Origin: Atrichornis clamosus
Lineage: Eukaryota; Chordata; Aves; Passeriformes; Menuridae
Assembly: GCA_013400975.1 (NCBI GenBank)
Contig: WBMZ01008634.1
Location: forward strand, 62,001-126,000
Reading direction: 5' to 3'
Length of the DNA stretch: 64,000 nt
This document shows, one piece after another, positions 47,901-59,600 of this stretch. Each line of letters opens with the position of its first letter. The first letter of the stretch is position 1. The translations under genes and the position numbers were made by a program. The notes beneath the pieces are model-generated. The model saw only the letters and a program-made list of their open reading frames with translations. It had not been told where the DNA came from and did not search any database.

Positions 47901-50900
47901 GATTGATGTGCTGGTGTCGAGGGTAGTTTTAATTGTCATCTTTCTGGCATAAGCTGGTAGAAAGGATTTTCTCAGTTTTCACACGGAGTAGATTGAAAAG
48001 GTGGTGCTCATCTTTCCTCGGCTCTCCAGCTGACTGTGCCGTTACCACAGTAATGAGGAAGTGGTCCCGTGTGGTGGAGGCGGTGGGTGTTTGCATCTAA
48101 GCATTTATTAGTCTGGGGGGTGGGGCTGGAGGGGTGGTGGGAGAGCGTCACAGCACTGTGAGAGTCGTGGTGCAGCTAAAATGGTGAGAGGAGTGGTTTG
48201 TATTGTTATCCCTGGGGACTGATGCAATCACATCAAACCCCTATATAAAAGAATGTCTTTAGCACTTTATTTAGCAGAATATTTTTTTCCAGAGCCTAAA
48301 CCCTAGAGGTGTGTATTTCTAAAATTCTGACTTTGGTAGGATCATTAAGGCTGTTAATTAACTTGACCAAAGTAGGAGTTTAACCGGTGTTCTTGTACTG
48401 GTTTCTTACATCTTCATATCATGTTTCTGCCCTTTGGTAGAAAAAATGTTGGTACTTCAGAATGTATTTAAGAGAAGCAGCATGCTGTTCTTTGGGATTC
48501 TGATTCATGTTTTATTTAACACAGCAGATGAGGAAGGTGCTGGCTTGCACCAATATTGTGCCTGATTTGGGAGAAATTGTCTCCAGTGATCCCAGTAAAA
48601 TGGAATGTGCTCTAAAGGATAAGGTGTCTGGAGACCAGGAGAGCTGTTATGTGATCACTTGCTTTTGCTGTAAGATGAAAATAATACCAGCTACCTATTG
48701 TTTTAAGTTCATTGCTGTCTCCAGAGGAAATCTTTCCTTACTGTTATATATTAATAGATTAAGTTCAGCTGCAGGGCAAGGAGAATGAACTGCAAAGATA
48801 AAGAAACCACACCCAGGACTGCAATGACTGAAATTGCTCTGATTTTGGGCTGCTGCTATTGGGAAGTGTTCATCTACAGAGCCCCTCTTGCAGGATGTGC
48901 TGTGTCTGGTTGCCAATAAACTTGCAATTCAGAACAGATTGATACATACAGAGGATCTTTGCACATGTAGCATAAAGTAACAGTTTCTGATTAATTTTCA
49001 GAAAGAGGATTGCATGTATTTAGATGTAAGGTTAGAATCTGTTTTTATTAGTGAAATCTGTTAAATGTTGTATATAATGCTAGAATGGAGAAGGTACTCA
49101 GCTCTCTGCACTCTGGTGGTTTTGTCCTCAACTTATTACTAAAAAATGATCTGTCACTTATAACTTTGGTAATTTTGAACTGTGTCCTGGACCCCTTGCT
49201 GTCCCAAAATGAGTTGTGATGAAATTCACTCGCTGTTAAGTGGACTCCTGAAACACCAGGGTTTCCAGGCTGAAATCCGGCAGCTACATGATCCAGGAGA
49301 GGACTTGAAAAACGCACCTTTAAGGAAAGGATCTCAGTACTGTGTAAGTATTTAAGTCTCATTTTTGACAGCGTTGCAGAGCACTCAAATGAAGAGCTTA
49401 AAGTATGTGATCAGGCTTAGCTTTCAGGGTTATCATTGCTCAGTGAAGAACAAACCCATCCTTCACTGGGGAAAACCAGGATAAAGAGCAGCAGTGAGCT
49501 GTATCACCGTCCAGTTCGGCGGCAAATATCATTTCCAAGTGTAGGAATCAAGAGTAACTTACTAAGCTTTGGTGGTTTTTTTAGCTCACACATAGATGAA
49601 GTGCAGGTGAGGAACTTCAGGTGCAAAATCATTTATGCAAAGAGTCCCCAGGGGATTTGAAGGAATGCAGTTCTTGGCGAGGGCAAACACCATCTTTAGA
49701 CAAAAGGTCATGTGTTAGTGACCTTTTTTTGTTGTTTATTTGCATTATAAGTGAAACATCTAACATGAGATGCTTTGTAGAAAATGATCTAAGCCAGTGG
49801 TGCTCAGGCATGTATTACAATCCATTTAGTGCTTTTATCCACAAGGAAGTTGGACAGTAAATGGAAATATAGCGCAGAGTTCAGTTCCATGGCTGTTGAA
49901 GCTTGTTTTCTCTGTCAGGATCTGGTGCTTTGTCCAGGGTGTCAGGTTTCATCACTTGGCTTGTTACTTTACAAATCATCAATTACAAAAATCAGAATGA
50001 TTTCCATCATGAAGCAGAAGCTGCTTATCTTTGTCTTAAAGAATGATTTAGGCTTACAGCTCTGCTGTTTTCTGTGAAGGGAAAGCTGCTTTGTACACTT
50101 TTTTAAAGTGTAACTGCAGGGGGGGGAAAAAAACAAAAAACCAAACCACACCAAGCTTGCCTTTGACAGCAGCAATGTAATAGAAAGGATTGTATTTAGG
50201 TCCCTTTTAAAGGATATCAAAGCAGTTAGATAGATGTCTTGAGATAACTTGTTCTTGTGAGATGGATATGTTAATGATTCATGAGGCTGAATCTCATTTA
50301 AGTACAAAAATCCTTTTGTATCCATATTACTGTGCTTCCTTTCCTTGTCCACTGTTCTTTCCCAAACTTCCATTGAGTCTGGCTGTTACTGTATTTTTTC
50401 CTTAACTGCTGAATAAGGTTTTGCAGAATGGGATGAAAGACGTTTCTTCAGTGAGTTTGCAATAAAAGTTGAAATATTAATCCCTTCTTGGAGTAGAGGA
50501 GATGAAGGGAGTGAATTGGCCCTTGTGCTCAGGGCATGTTTTATGTGCCCTTGTGCCTCCACTTGTGATCAGCTGCTGCTCTGTAAGATGCTTTCCTGAA
50601 TAGATCAAGTAACCCCCAAGCCTCATAAACAGTCTCCTTGCTCCCTATTTAACAAGAAATGCTGCAGTTTTCTTAATCCTGTTACGTTCTTTGCAAAGTA
50701 CCCTTCGTTTCCAAACGACTCATATGGACCTCTTCATTTTCTGTTCGTGATTTGCTATAAGCAAAAGAAATAAATTTGAAATAGTAAAGGAAAAAAAAAT
50801 CAGGATGTTTAATGATGTTACCTTCAAACTTAGTGAACTTTTTCAGATGTGTGGAAGGTCATATTTTTATTATGTGATTCTTCCCTGTGGTGTTTGGTTA

Positions 50901-53566
50901 TTGCCAAATGACTGTGAAAGTTCTGTTTGAAACAGGCACAACATAACAGCTGATAATTTTTCCATTTAAATTATTAGAAACCAAGACTAAAACAAAATTA
51001 TCTTTAAAATTGTGAAAAGTAGGATCTTCTTTATTTCCTGAACCTTTGGAATATGTTTGGGTCAGCTTTTATCCTCCAGATGTGTTAGGTAGAAACTTCT
51101 TGTGACAGCTGACATTCTCATGTGGTCATTTAAATTTGACACCTACGTTTTGGGGAGGAAAAAAATCTGCTGTTGTTTATGTTTTGTCCTGTAGTTGTGC
51201 CTGAAAGGAGCCCTTTTCACCCAATCCCATGGAAATTCAGAAAGTCCCACGACTTGAAAAGATGTGACAACTGTAAGGGGGCAGGAAAGTAGAATGTTTG
51301 GCTGAGTAATGAAAATAATGATGGGCATGGAGTGGGCATGCCAATACCACAGCTTCTGGGATCTGAGATGTAAATCTCTTTACAAGAGGCTCACATAAAT
51401 AAAAAGGGAAGGATGTCCTTTGGTAAGGGAACAAATGACTGACCGTAATGGGTGAGGGAGGCAAGGGAGATGTAAAGTTTACATCAATATCTTCAGAAGG
51501 GTGTAGAGAGAGATTTGGGATAACTCTAAAGTCCAGGGCAGAGAAAATCCAGCTCAAGCCAGGATGATCTGAGAGTGCCCTTATGGACCTTCTTTAATGG
51601 GTTTTGCTGGCTGGGGATTGAAATGCTCCTTCCAGGAAAGAAGTAATTTATTTCAGGGGAAAAAATTATAAGACTCAGACTATTGTGCAGTAACATCACA
51701 GGCCTGGACATCACTGATGCACATTGTTGGGTCATTTACATGGAAAGGCTTTTAAGAGGAACTAAGAGATTCCTTTTTTCTTTTCATTAGCTGTGATATG
51801 TCCATTTGCTTGCTTTAGACTCCTTAGTACTGAAAGTGCAGCTCTAGGATTCTTCAAGAGCAAATTGAGTGTGAATAATGGATATTTCTCATATTTCCAT
51901 TTAAAAGATAAAGGTTTGGAATAACAAAAGATTTCTTTTTCCTAAGTGTTGCCTAGACAAAATTTACTTAATGTTATACAAATATCTAGTGAGTCACTAA
52001 AAATCTCATTTCTTTTCTCTCATACACTTTTCTAAGAAGATTAAAATATTCTTTTATAGTCCTTCACTTGCTACAGAGGCTGCCAGAAATGTTTGATTAG
52101 CCCAGCCATTATAAAAAGCAATGTTTTCATCTGGTTTCTATATCCTATTGAAGCAGAAGTCAGTAGGGAAATTGGTTATCTTTTCCCTGCAGTGTTTAGG
52201 GTTGGCAGGAATGCTCTGTGAACTTCAGTCAGATTAAAATTAATAACTGTATTTTCTTTATTCCATCTGTCTAAATTGCCATGAAACCTTCATATTTTCT
52301 TCTGTTCCTGTGCACGGACACACTTTTTCAACAGGGATTTGATTAGAAATACTTAACTTTCATGAAACTAACTCAGTGGCATTGAAAATTACTTTTAATT
52401 ATTGCTATAAGAACTTAGTAGCAAAATGTCATGACAAATGGAGGTTTCCTAATGTGCAGAGCAGAGCCCGGTCCAGTGCAGTTGGTTTCCAGAGACCAAG
52501 CTGTAGATTTAAGGAGCTGTAGGTGATGGAGGAGTTTTATGACTGTTCCATTCTTTGATTTCAGGGATGCAGAGGAACTGCCTTTAAAAACCACCATGGC
52601 TGTAGAGGAGTCAAGTGCTGAGCCACAGGGATGAACCCCTGAGTAAGGAGTGAAGAAAAACCCGTGTATTTTAGTCTGATATGTAGAGGATAAGTGAGAG
52701 CATCATCTAAAGCAAAGACACAGTTATGGCAATTGGGATTAGAGTCCTCTGATGCTTTCATAGTAAATAACATAAACTATAATGCAAGTTAAATTCCAAA
52801 ATCCATCACAGCCACCTGTGCTGTGTTACTGTCCTGATTTTCCTTCCTTGTGGTTTCACTGGGGTGAATCCTTCTGCCTCCAGCTTCAGTACTTCTACAA
52901 CACCACGTTTAATGCTCCAAGGGCCACATACTCTCCTCTACACCAGTAGTGAAATAGACCCCCATGTCTTCCTCAAAATGCATGGACCTTTTAAGATGCA
53001 AGTCAAATTTAGTAAACTTAAATGCAGATAATATAAATTTTTCTTTATAAACAAAGTAATTTTTTTTTTTTTTTTTTAATTTGCAAAAACTCTAGAGTGC
53101 TTTAATATGAACACACAAATAATAATGTGAATACTGGGCAGACTGTCCTAGCTATGTATATTCATAAATGCACTGTTATGTAACAAATAAGTTATTGTGA
53201 AAGTGTTTTATCACTCTATATGTCAACTGTCAAGAGACTGGATTTAGAGGACACTCTAATGCTATTAATATATATTTAACTTTGAAGAATATTTAATTTT
53301 CTGTCATTTTTCCTTTAATCAGTTTCTGCAACAAAAACTGGTTTAAAATATCTCAAGTTATATGTAAGAGGAAATTCCCAAACAAAATACCTGTCAGAGA
53401 GTTCCCTAACTTCCTTGTTTGTCTATCAGTGATTCAGTCTGGTTGATGCTGACTCAGGTGTAAATCTTAGTTTTGGTTTGTTTTTTTTTTTTAATATTTC
53501 TGGTTTCACGTGGATACTCCTATTGACCTGGTTCTTCTGGGGAGGGATTTTCATCCCGTGACTCAG
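44939..53566. other. Intronic or intergenic stretch, right half
   Basis: There is no recognised gene or CR1 copy. A patch around 47980-48180 is more GC-rich than its surroundings and has clustered transcription-factor-like words. A possible plus-strand exon at 48525-48623 lies between a good acceptor (TTTTATTTAACACAG) and an AAG|GTGTCT donor. It is open for 33 codons but unrecognised. A T-run sits at 53060-53077. Confidence 0.5.
53060..53077 (+). repeat. T homopolymer (18)
   Basis: An uninterrupted run of T. No minus-strand retrocopy is recognised next to it. Confidence 0.9.
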
Positions 53567-53616
53567 GAGCAGTGCAAGCAACGTGACAGTTACAGGAAAA
53601 CACCTGTTACTATCAG
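53567..53616 (+). other. Candidate exon with strong donor
   Basis: This segment of 50 bases lies between a GTGACTCAG acceptor preceded by a T-rich tract and an ATCAG|GTAAGT donor that is near consensus. It could be read as EQCKQRDSYRKTPVTI in phase 0, or be an untranslated exon of the rightward transcript. A start at 53545 after GGGGAG is an alternative. Confidence 0.25.
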
Positions 53617-56600
53617 GTAAGTTGGTATTTACATCTTGTTTATTCCTTCGGCTGAGAACTCTGGAAGATTTGCCGAATGTTAAGCCTTACAAGCCTTAAA
53701 GCTTCCTCTCACCTGAGAAACAGTCCCACCACATTTAATGGCGCACGTTCTTGAATGAGGAGCATTCAGGGCCGTGTTCTGGGCTGAGGAACAGATGGTA
53801 TAGGCGGATGCTCTCGCTGGGCAGCAGCTGGGCTGCACCTGGACCAGCTTCATACCTGCAGCGTCTCTCTTCCCCCGCCTGCTCAGCTGCTTGCTCTGTC
53901 CAGAATGCTCTGCCCGTGGAGATTGCAGATGTGCCTTTGTGCCTGAACAAAAGCTGGCAGAGCCCCAACATCTTTGCAATGCAGACTTCTTAGGTCTCTG
54001 TGAGACCTCTTTATGCCCGTGCTTCCCTTTCACCGTACAATAAAATGTGTCTTTTCTTGGCCCTGCTGCCAGCTGATTCAAGCTGCTGGTGGTACCCAGT
54101 GACTCTCACTAGTGGCCAGCAAAGTGGCCCCAGTGCCATCACTCAGATAGAAGAGGTTTTTCCCACATCAGGTTAAAAGTCTCGTTTAGTATTTTATCAA
54201 GGAATTCCTGACCAGCTCTGCTGTGTACCTTGTTTTGTGTTCAAATCTACTTGGTTTTCCTCTTGCACTGCTTAAAACAACATCAGCAAAACCGTGTAGT
54301 AGAATCGTAGAGTTGTAGTCCTGTGCTGTATGCTCGTGTCTTTTCCATCAGCCTCAGTAGAACTCACTGCATGCTGGTGATTTGTCCTGGACTGGTTTCA
54401 GTGGCAGGCAGCAGGATTTTTTGCTCCAGTTCTGTTGATTCCTGTAGTCAGGTTCACAGACAACCCGGAGGTTTTTAAGGTGAAATAAGTCAAAGAAGAC
54501 AATGTTGGTTTCTATACAGAGGGGTGGAAAGTCCCTTCTCTTTCTTGCAGACCCCTTTAAGCAATAGACTTCCAAATTAACCTTGCTGTAGGCCAAATGT
54601 TAACACACATCACTGATGAACAAGCAAATTAGTGTCTTTTTTGGCCTTATCTCGTTCTAACTCCTCAGCTATTCCTCTATTGTTGGAGGGGCCAGGTACC
54701 AAAGGGGGCCCCCATTTCTGCACTAGATATTAATTACAGAAAAGAGAAGGAATTAATTTTCCCTTGTACATCAGGCAAGGGTTCACTCCTCAAGGTTACA
54801 ACTTTCTTGTTTTCTCTCTGCTCTGAATCCCTGTAGGAGAGAAGTGCAGGCTGTGTCCTGGCAGAGGACGGTGCCAGGACGTTGTGCAGCTCAGGGCAGC
54901 CTGCGTGACATCTCTGTCCTGGAGCTGTGTCAAGCACACCATGGACACTTTGTAATTTGAAGGCTAAAACTGAGATCTGCCCAAGCTCTGCAAGCACGAG
55001 CCAAGAGGTAGAAACTCAGAAAGCAAAACCAAACCAGTCTTTTAACAGTGTCAAGAGGTTTCTGTAAAATTTGCCACAGGCAAAATCTGACTTGTTCATT
55101 TTCCAAGATGTTTGGCTTTTCTGTGAAGTCACATTTTGGAGCTGTGTGCCTTTGATTTTTCTTGGAAATGGTTGGGGAGACTTTTTATTTGATGGCTTCA
55201 GAAGGTTAAGAACCAAGCATTTCACTGCCCTGCATAAACCTGGCATTGAAAATATGTTTGTACAGCTGTCACCTTTGTCCCTTAAGCTATTCTCTTCTGT
55301 GGTCACTGGGTGTTTTTCATGTGTCTGTCAGATGGCAGCTCGGGAAGGGACACACCTTGTGGGAAAAGATTCTTTCAGTCTGTGCCCTTTTGACTCTGAG
55401 TGGAGCAATGTCCACAAAACCTTTCTGGACGTTTTAAGTTGAAGGAGAGTTCTTTGCTGAATAAAAATTCATTTTTACTGGACGGCATCTAAAATCTAAA
55501 TGTGTGTGTCAGAATTCAGTAGCAAGAAGACATGGTTAAAAATGAAAGAATCAATTTTTAAAAAACACATTTAGGTCTGTGCAACCTAGAAAGGGATTCA
55601 AAATTAAATATGGTCTAAATCTTTGTGCACATTTGCAAATTCAGTACAATAACCTTCCAGCTAAATAATTTATGAAAATAAATACCTAAACATGGATTCT
55701 CAACTCCTCCTTATAAGTGACGTTAACTTCATCTGTCAGCAATGAAAATACAAATTCACATAGTTAAACAGTTTGGCCATTTAAAAATAAAATCAGAACT
55801 AAATCCCAAAATGGAATATGCTTTGCCCATTCATATTCTTAATATGTTTTCTTTCCATTTGAGGTGAGTTGTCAGAAAACGTATTTAGGATACTAATTAT
55901 GTGCCTTTCTAGTGTTGTATCACCCTACCCTACATCTTGTGCAAGAAAAGTTAAACACAGACCTCTTTATCTTGGAGACTTCTGCAAAGATACTTTTGAA
56001 GAAAGCAGTGCTTAGAAAAATAATTGAGAGGCTTTGGGGAAATCCTTAGTTATACTATCTACTTTTCCATTCTGCTGTCCTGGTTTAAAACTGTTCTGCA
56101 GTACCACTGTGTGGAAGTAGTGGTTTGATAAAGAGAGGTGCTTAGAAATAAGTATGTTTTTCACTAATGCAACTTCTGCAAATTACATACTGCTTTCATT
56201 AGTTCTACTTTATTCTTTTTCTACAATATGAGAAGAAGAAGAAAAATGTGAATGTTCTAGGGAAATAGGAGATGAGTCTGTTTTCTTGTTTTTAAGTTGT
56301 TTTGGGTTTTTCTTTCTTGCTTTTCCCCATGCTGCTCCTCAGTGTTCTTTATCCATGGGCACATAAACAGAAGCAGGCAAGGTAATCAAAACAGGATGTG
56401 GATCACTTATCCTCAACATGATTTGGGGCAGTTGAAATCACAGTTCATTGCTGCTGAGCATTGGAGCTTTTGATACCATCAGTTTTAGGCCTGGTGTATA
56501 CATTTTTATAAAAGCTGAGGTCTATGTTCTGTGTTTGTCACTAACAAAGAAGGAAACAGACACCATGCGGGGCTTAAAGGGAATCTTTCTCTTCATATGT

Positions 56601-59600
56601 GTTTTAGCTGTTCATTTGTGGACACACCAGCTGTGATTTTTTGGAAATCTAATCTTGGTGTACCCTTTCAAAGAACAGTGAAAAGTTCAGATTAATGCAG
56701 TCTGGGCTGGCAATGAGCTGAGAAATCCCACGTGAGTTCTGTGGAAAAGCTTAAAATGTGTTGAAGGGTTCCACCAGGTGGGCTTTTTGGTTTGTGGTGA
56801 TTTCATTTTAATTTTTTTTTTTAGCATTTGATTCTGCTAAAACCTGGTTTGCTAAACGATTCCATATAAAACTCGGGATTCATTACCATTTGAAGTTTAT
56901 TTTTGGTACATTTTTCCAGGTATGTCACTTGTTGCCATTTATTTGAAGCAAGGGTCACTTGCTTATTTCACTTCCTTTTTGAAGAAAGCAAAGGCATTTT
57001 CTGCTGTTTTGACTGAATGAATATATATACACTTGGAATTGATACGAAGGGCTCAAATGGCCTTGCCCTTCTTGCCTCCTACAAATTTATTCTGCGTGAC
57101 TTGCTGTGTGTTGGAGGGGCTGGGAGAGCAGTTTTGTCAACTGCTCTCGTCAAGAGTTGACAAGAGTTGTTTCGAGTCAAGGGTTGTGCAGATTAATCAC
57201 ATAATCATTACCTCTGCTCAGGGCAGGTCGTGAAGCAGGACTCAGATATCACTGGGTAAATAACTGCAGGGAAACCTGGAGCTAAAATGTCTCAGCTCTA
57301 GGAACATCGCTCGCCAGATCTGGGTCAGGAGTCCTCAACAGCTGTTCATTTTTAGCGCTTGAGGGGCGTGTCCATGGTCACACACTGATGACTAAAGCCT
57401 TTGGAGTGCCTTGGGGGGCTATAAATACTGAGTGCACTATTTTGGTTGCGGTACCTGTGAAAGGGAACTGAGAGGGAAGCTCGTGCCCTAGGAGCAGTAT
57501 TCCTGTCTGACACCTGCTGTGAGGTTGCCAGCACACACAGCGACTGAACCACATCCGAGTGCAGGTCAATGCTGCAGAGGCAATCAAGGCTACTATGATT
57601 TTTTTTTTTAAAGTTGTTTCTTCAAAGGAAAGAAACTAACTTCAGTGTTAGTCAGGGAGAGTTTCTACAAGACTTTGGAACAATCTGGAGGCTGAGTGCT
57701 TCCAATTGTTTTTTATTTCAAACAGAACAGACCTGCAATGAAGAACATTACTGTTCTTTGTATAGTGTTACTGTGTGTGGTCTTAATTGCTGAAGAATAG
57801 TAATTGTTTTTCACAAACTTATATACAATGTAGGCCAGCACAGTAAACAAGTCTTTTTTAGGTGTCAGAGTGTCTGTACAGGTGTGCGTTAGGCAGGCAT
57901 TACAGATTAACCCTGCTTAACTTCACGTGCAGGGGTAGCATTTCATAGGTCTTGCAGATATTTTTTTCACAGTCCTTCAATTTTTTAAAATTCAGTTGGA
58001 GTAGCAACAAGGGGAAAGAACTGAAGTAGAGATGTGTCTTACTTGCTGTCATCTTGCAATATTCCTACTCCCACCCTTAAACTTTGCCCATTGTATTCCT
58101 GTTCTTAACCTTTTACCAGATTGACTGCTTGTGTGGGCAGGTCAAGCAAAAGGCATGGGGGAGATAACTGCCCTAGGGGGCTGTTTTGTCTCTCTGCCCT
58201 CTTGAATGAGCTACAATCTCCTGGGGTGGATATTGCCAGGCTGTTCTATGAGCACTGACAGGATAAACATGTTAACATTGCCAAGGAGAACAAAGGAAAT
58301 TGTTCTCTTTGTAGGTGCTGAGCCTTGTTCAGATGCTCTTTGTTAAGGATCTTCTAAAAGCCCCCAACATAGAGCCAGGTGGGCAACTTCTAAATTCCAG
58401 GCATGTGTGCCCAACTGCTGCTTTGAGCAAATTGGGTATGCCTTTGACAGCTTCTGGGTCCTGAAATAGAAAAAGAAACAGAAAAAAATTCATGTTTTTG
58501 ACTTGGTCACTGTTGTGTTGGGCTCATTTTGGCAGTGTCACGTAGCAGGAGCTGTACCGACTGCAAGATGAGACAATCATTGAAGTCTCTTAAGACAGGG
58601 ATAATGTCTCTGTGTCCTGGGGACTAATATGAGGATTTGACGGTTACCCTTGAAGGAATCTGAACTATGGGACATTTGAGGAAAGAGCCAAGGGACTGGT
58701 GGGAACAGAGCTCTGGCAAGTGCAGCTGCAAAAACATGAAGCTGTTTCTCCCTAAAGATTTGGAGGAAAATATCGGTGTTTCCTTTCACAGCAAATCTTG
58801 GGATGTGTAAGTGGAAAAGAGGAAGACAAGGGAGCCTTTACCCTGCCTAACAGCGTTTCTGAAGGCAGTTTGTTCAAGCTTGTGAGTCATATCACGCTAT
58901 CACAGATTATTTTTTCTTTGATTTCTTCTCTTCATTTCCATCCTGACAGCTTAACTCTGGGCGAGAGGATTTATCTCTCTGGCTCTTACCTTTTCAAGTA
59001 GCTGTAACAAAACAGTCGAAACTCGTGGTGTTCCTAATCGGTGAAAGGAGGACTTCTTCTGTATCTTTGCTGAAGGACTGTGCTTTGGGATTCCAAGAAG
59101 AGATATTTCTGTGCTATCATTATCTTTAAGATGCATGGTGCCTTCTTCTCTTCCCTGTAGTTCTCTGGGGAGAGATTTTTGTGATATGTAGCTGCTTGCT
59201 GTCAAAATATGAGCAGGGCAAGACTGAAAAGTACTAATACAGGTAAGTACAGTAAAGAAAGGATGGAAACTAGCCCCACCTGAGGGACACATACAAACGT
59301 GGAACCAAAACCAATATTTTAGGGAAATGAAGGTCTTTACTTGAGAGCTTATGTCTTTACATAAGCTCTTCTTTGGCCCTAACCTTTCTGAGTAACAAAA
59401 TAAAAGCAGTTTGAAATCCTGCCCTCCACAGCAATCCATTCCTAGAGGAGGAAAGAATGCAACTGTGCTTTTAAATTATAGTTTTCTGAGATGAAGTGCC
59501 ATTGTCACTAACCACATTCAACAACACTATTAGCTGGAGACATGGAGGTAGAAGCAAAGTAAAGAGGAAGCGTTATGTCTTTTGGCCCTCAGACCACACA

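Noticed and set aside
58951..59439. 162-codon open frame on the minus strand
   Set aside because: It contains the perfect hairpin and shows no recognisable domain, splice borders or coding bias.
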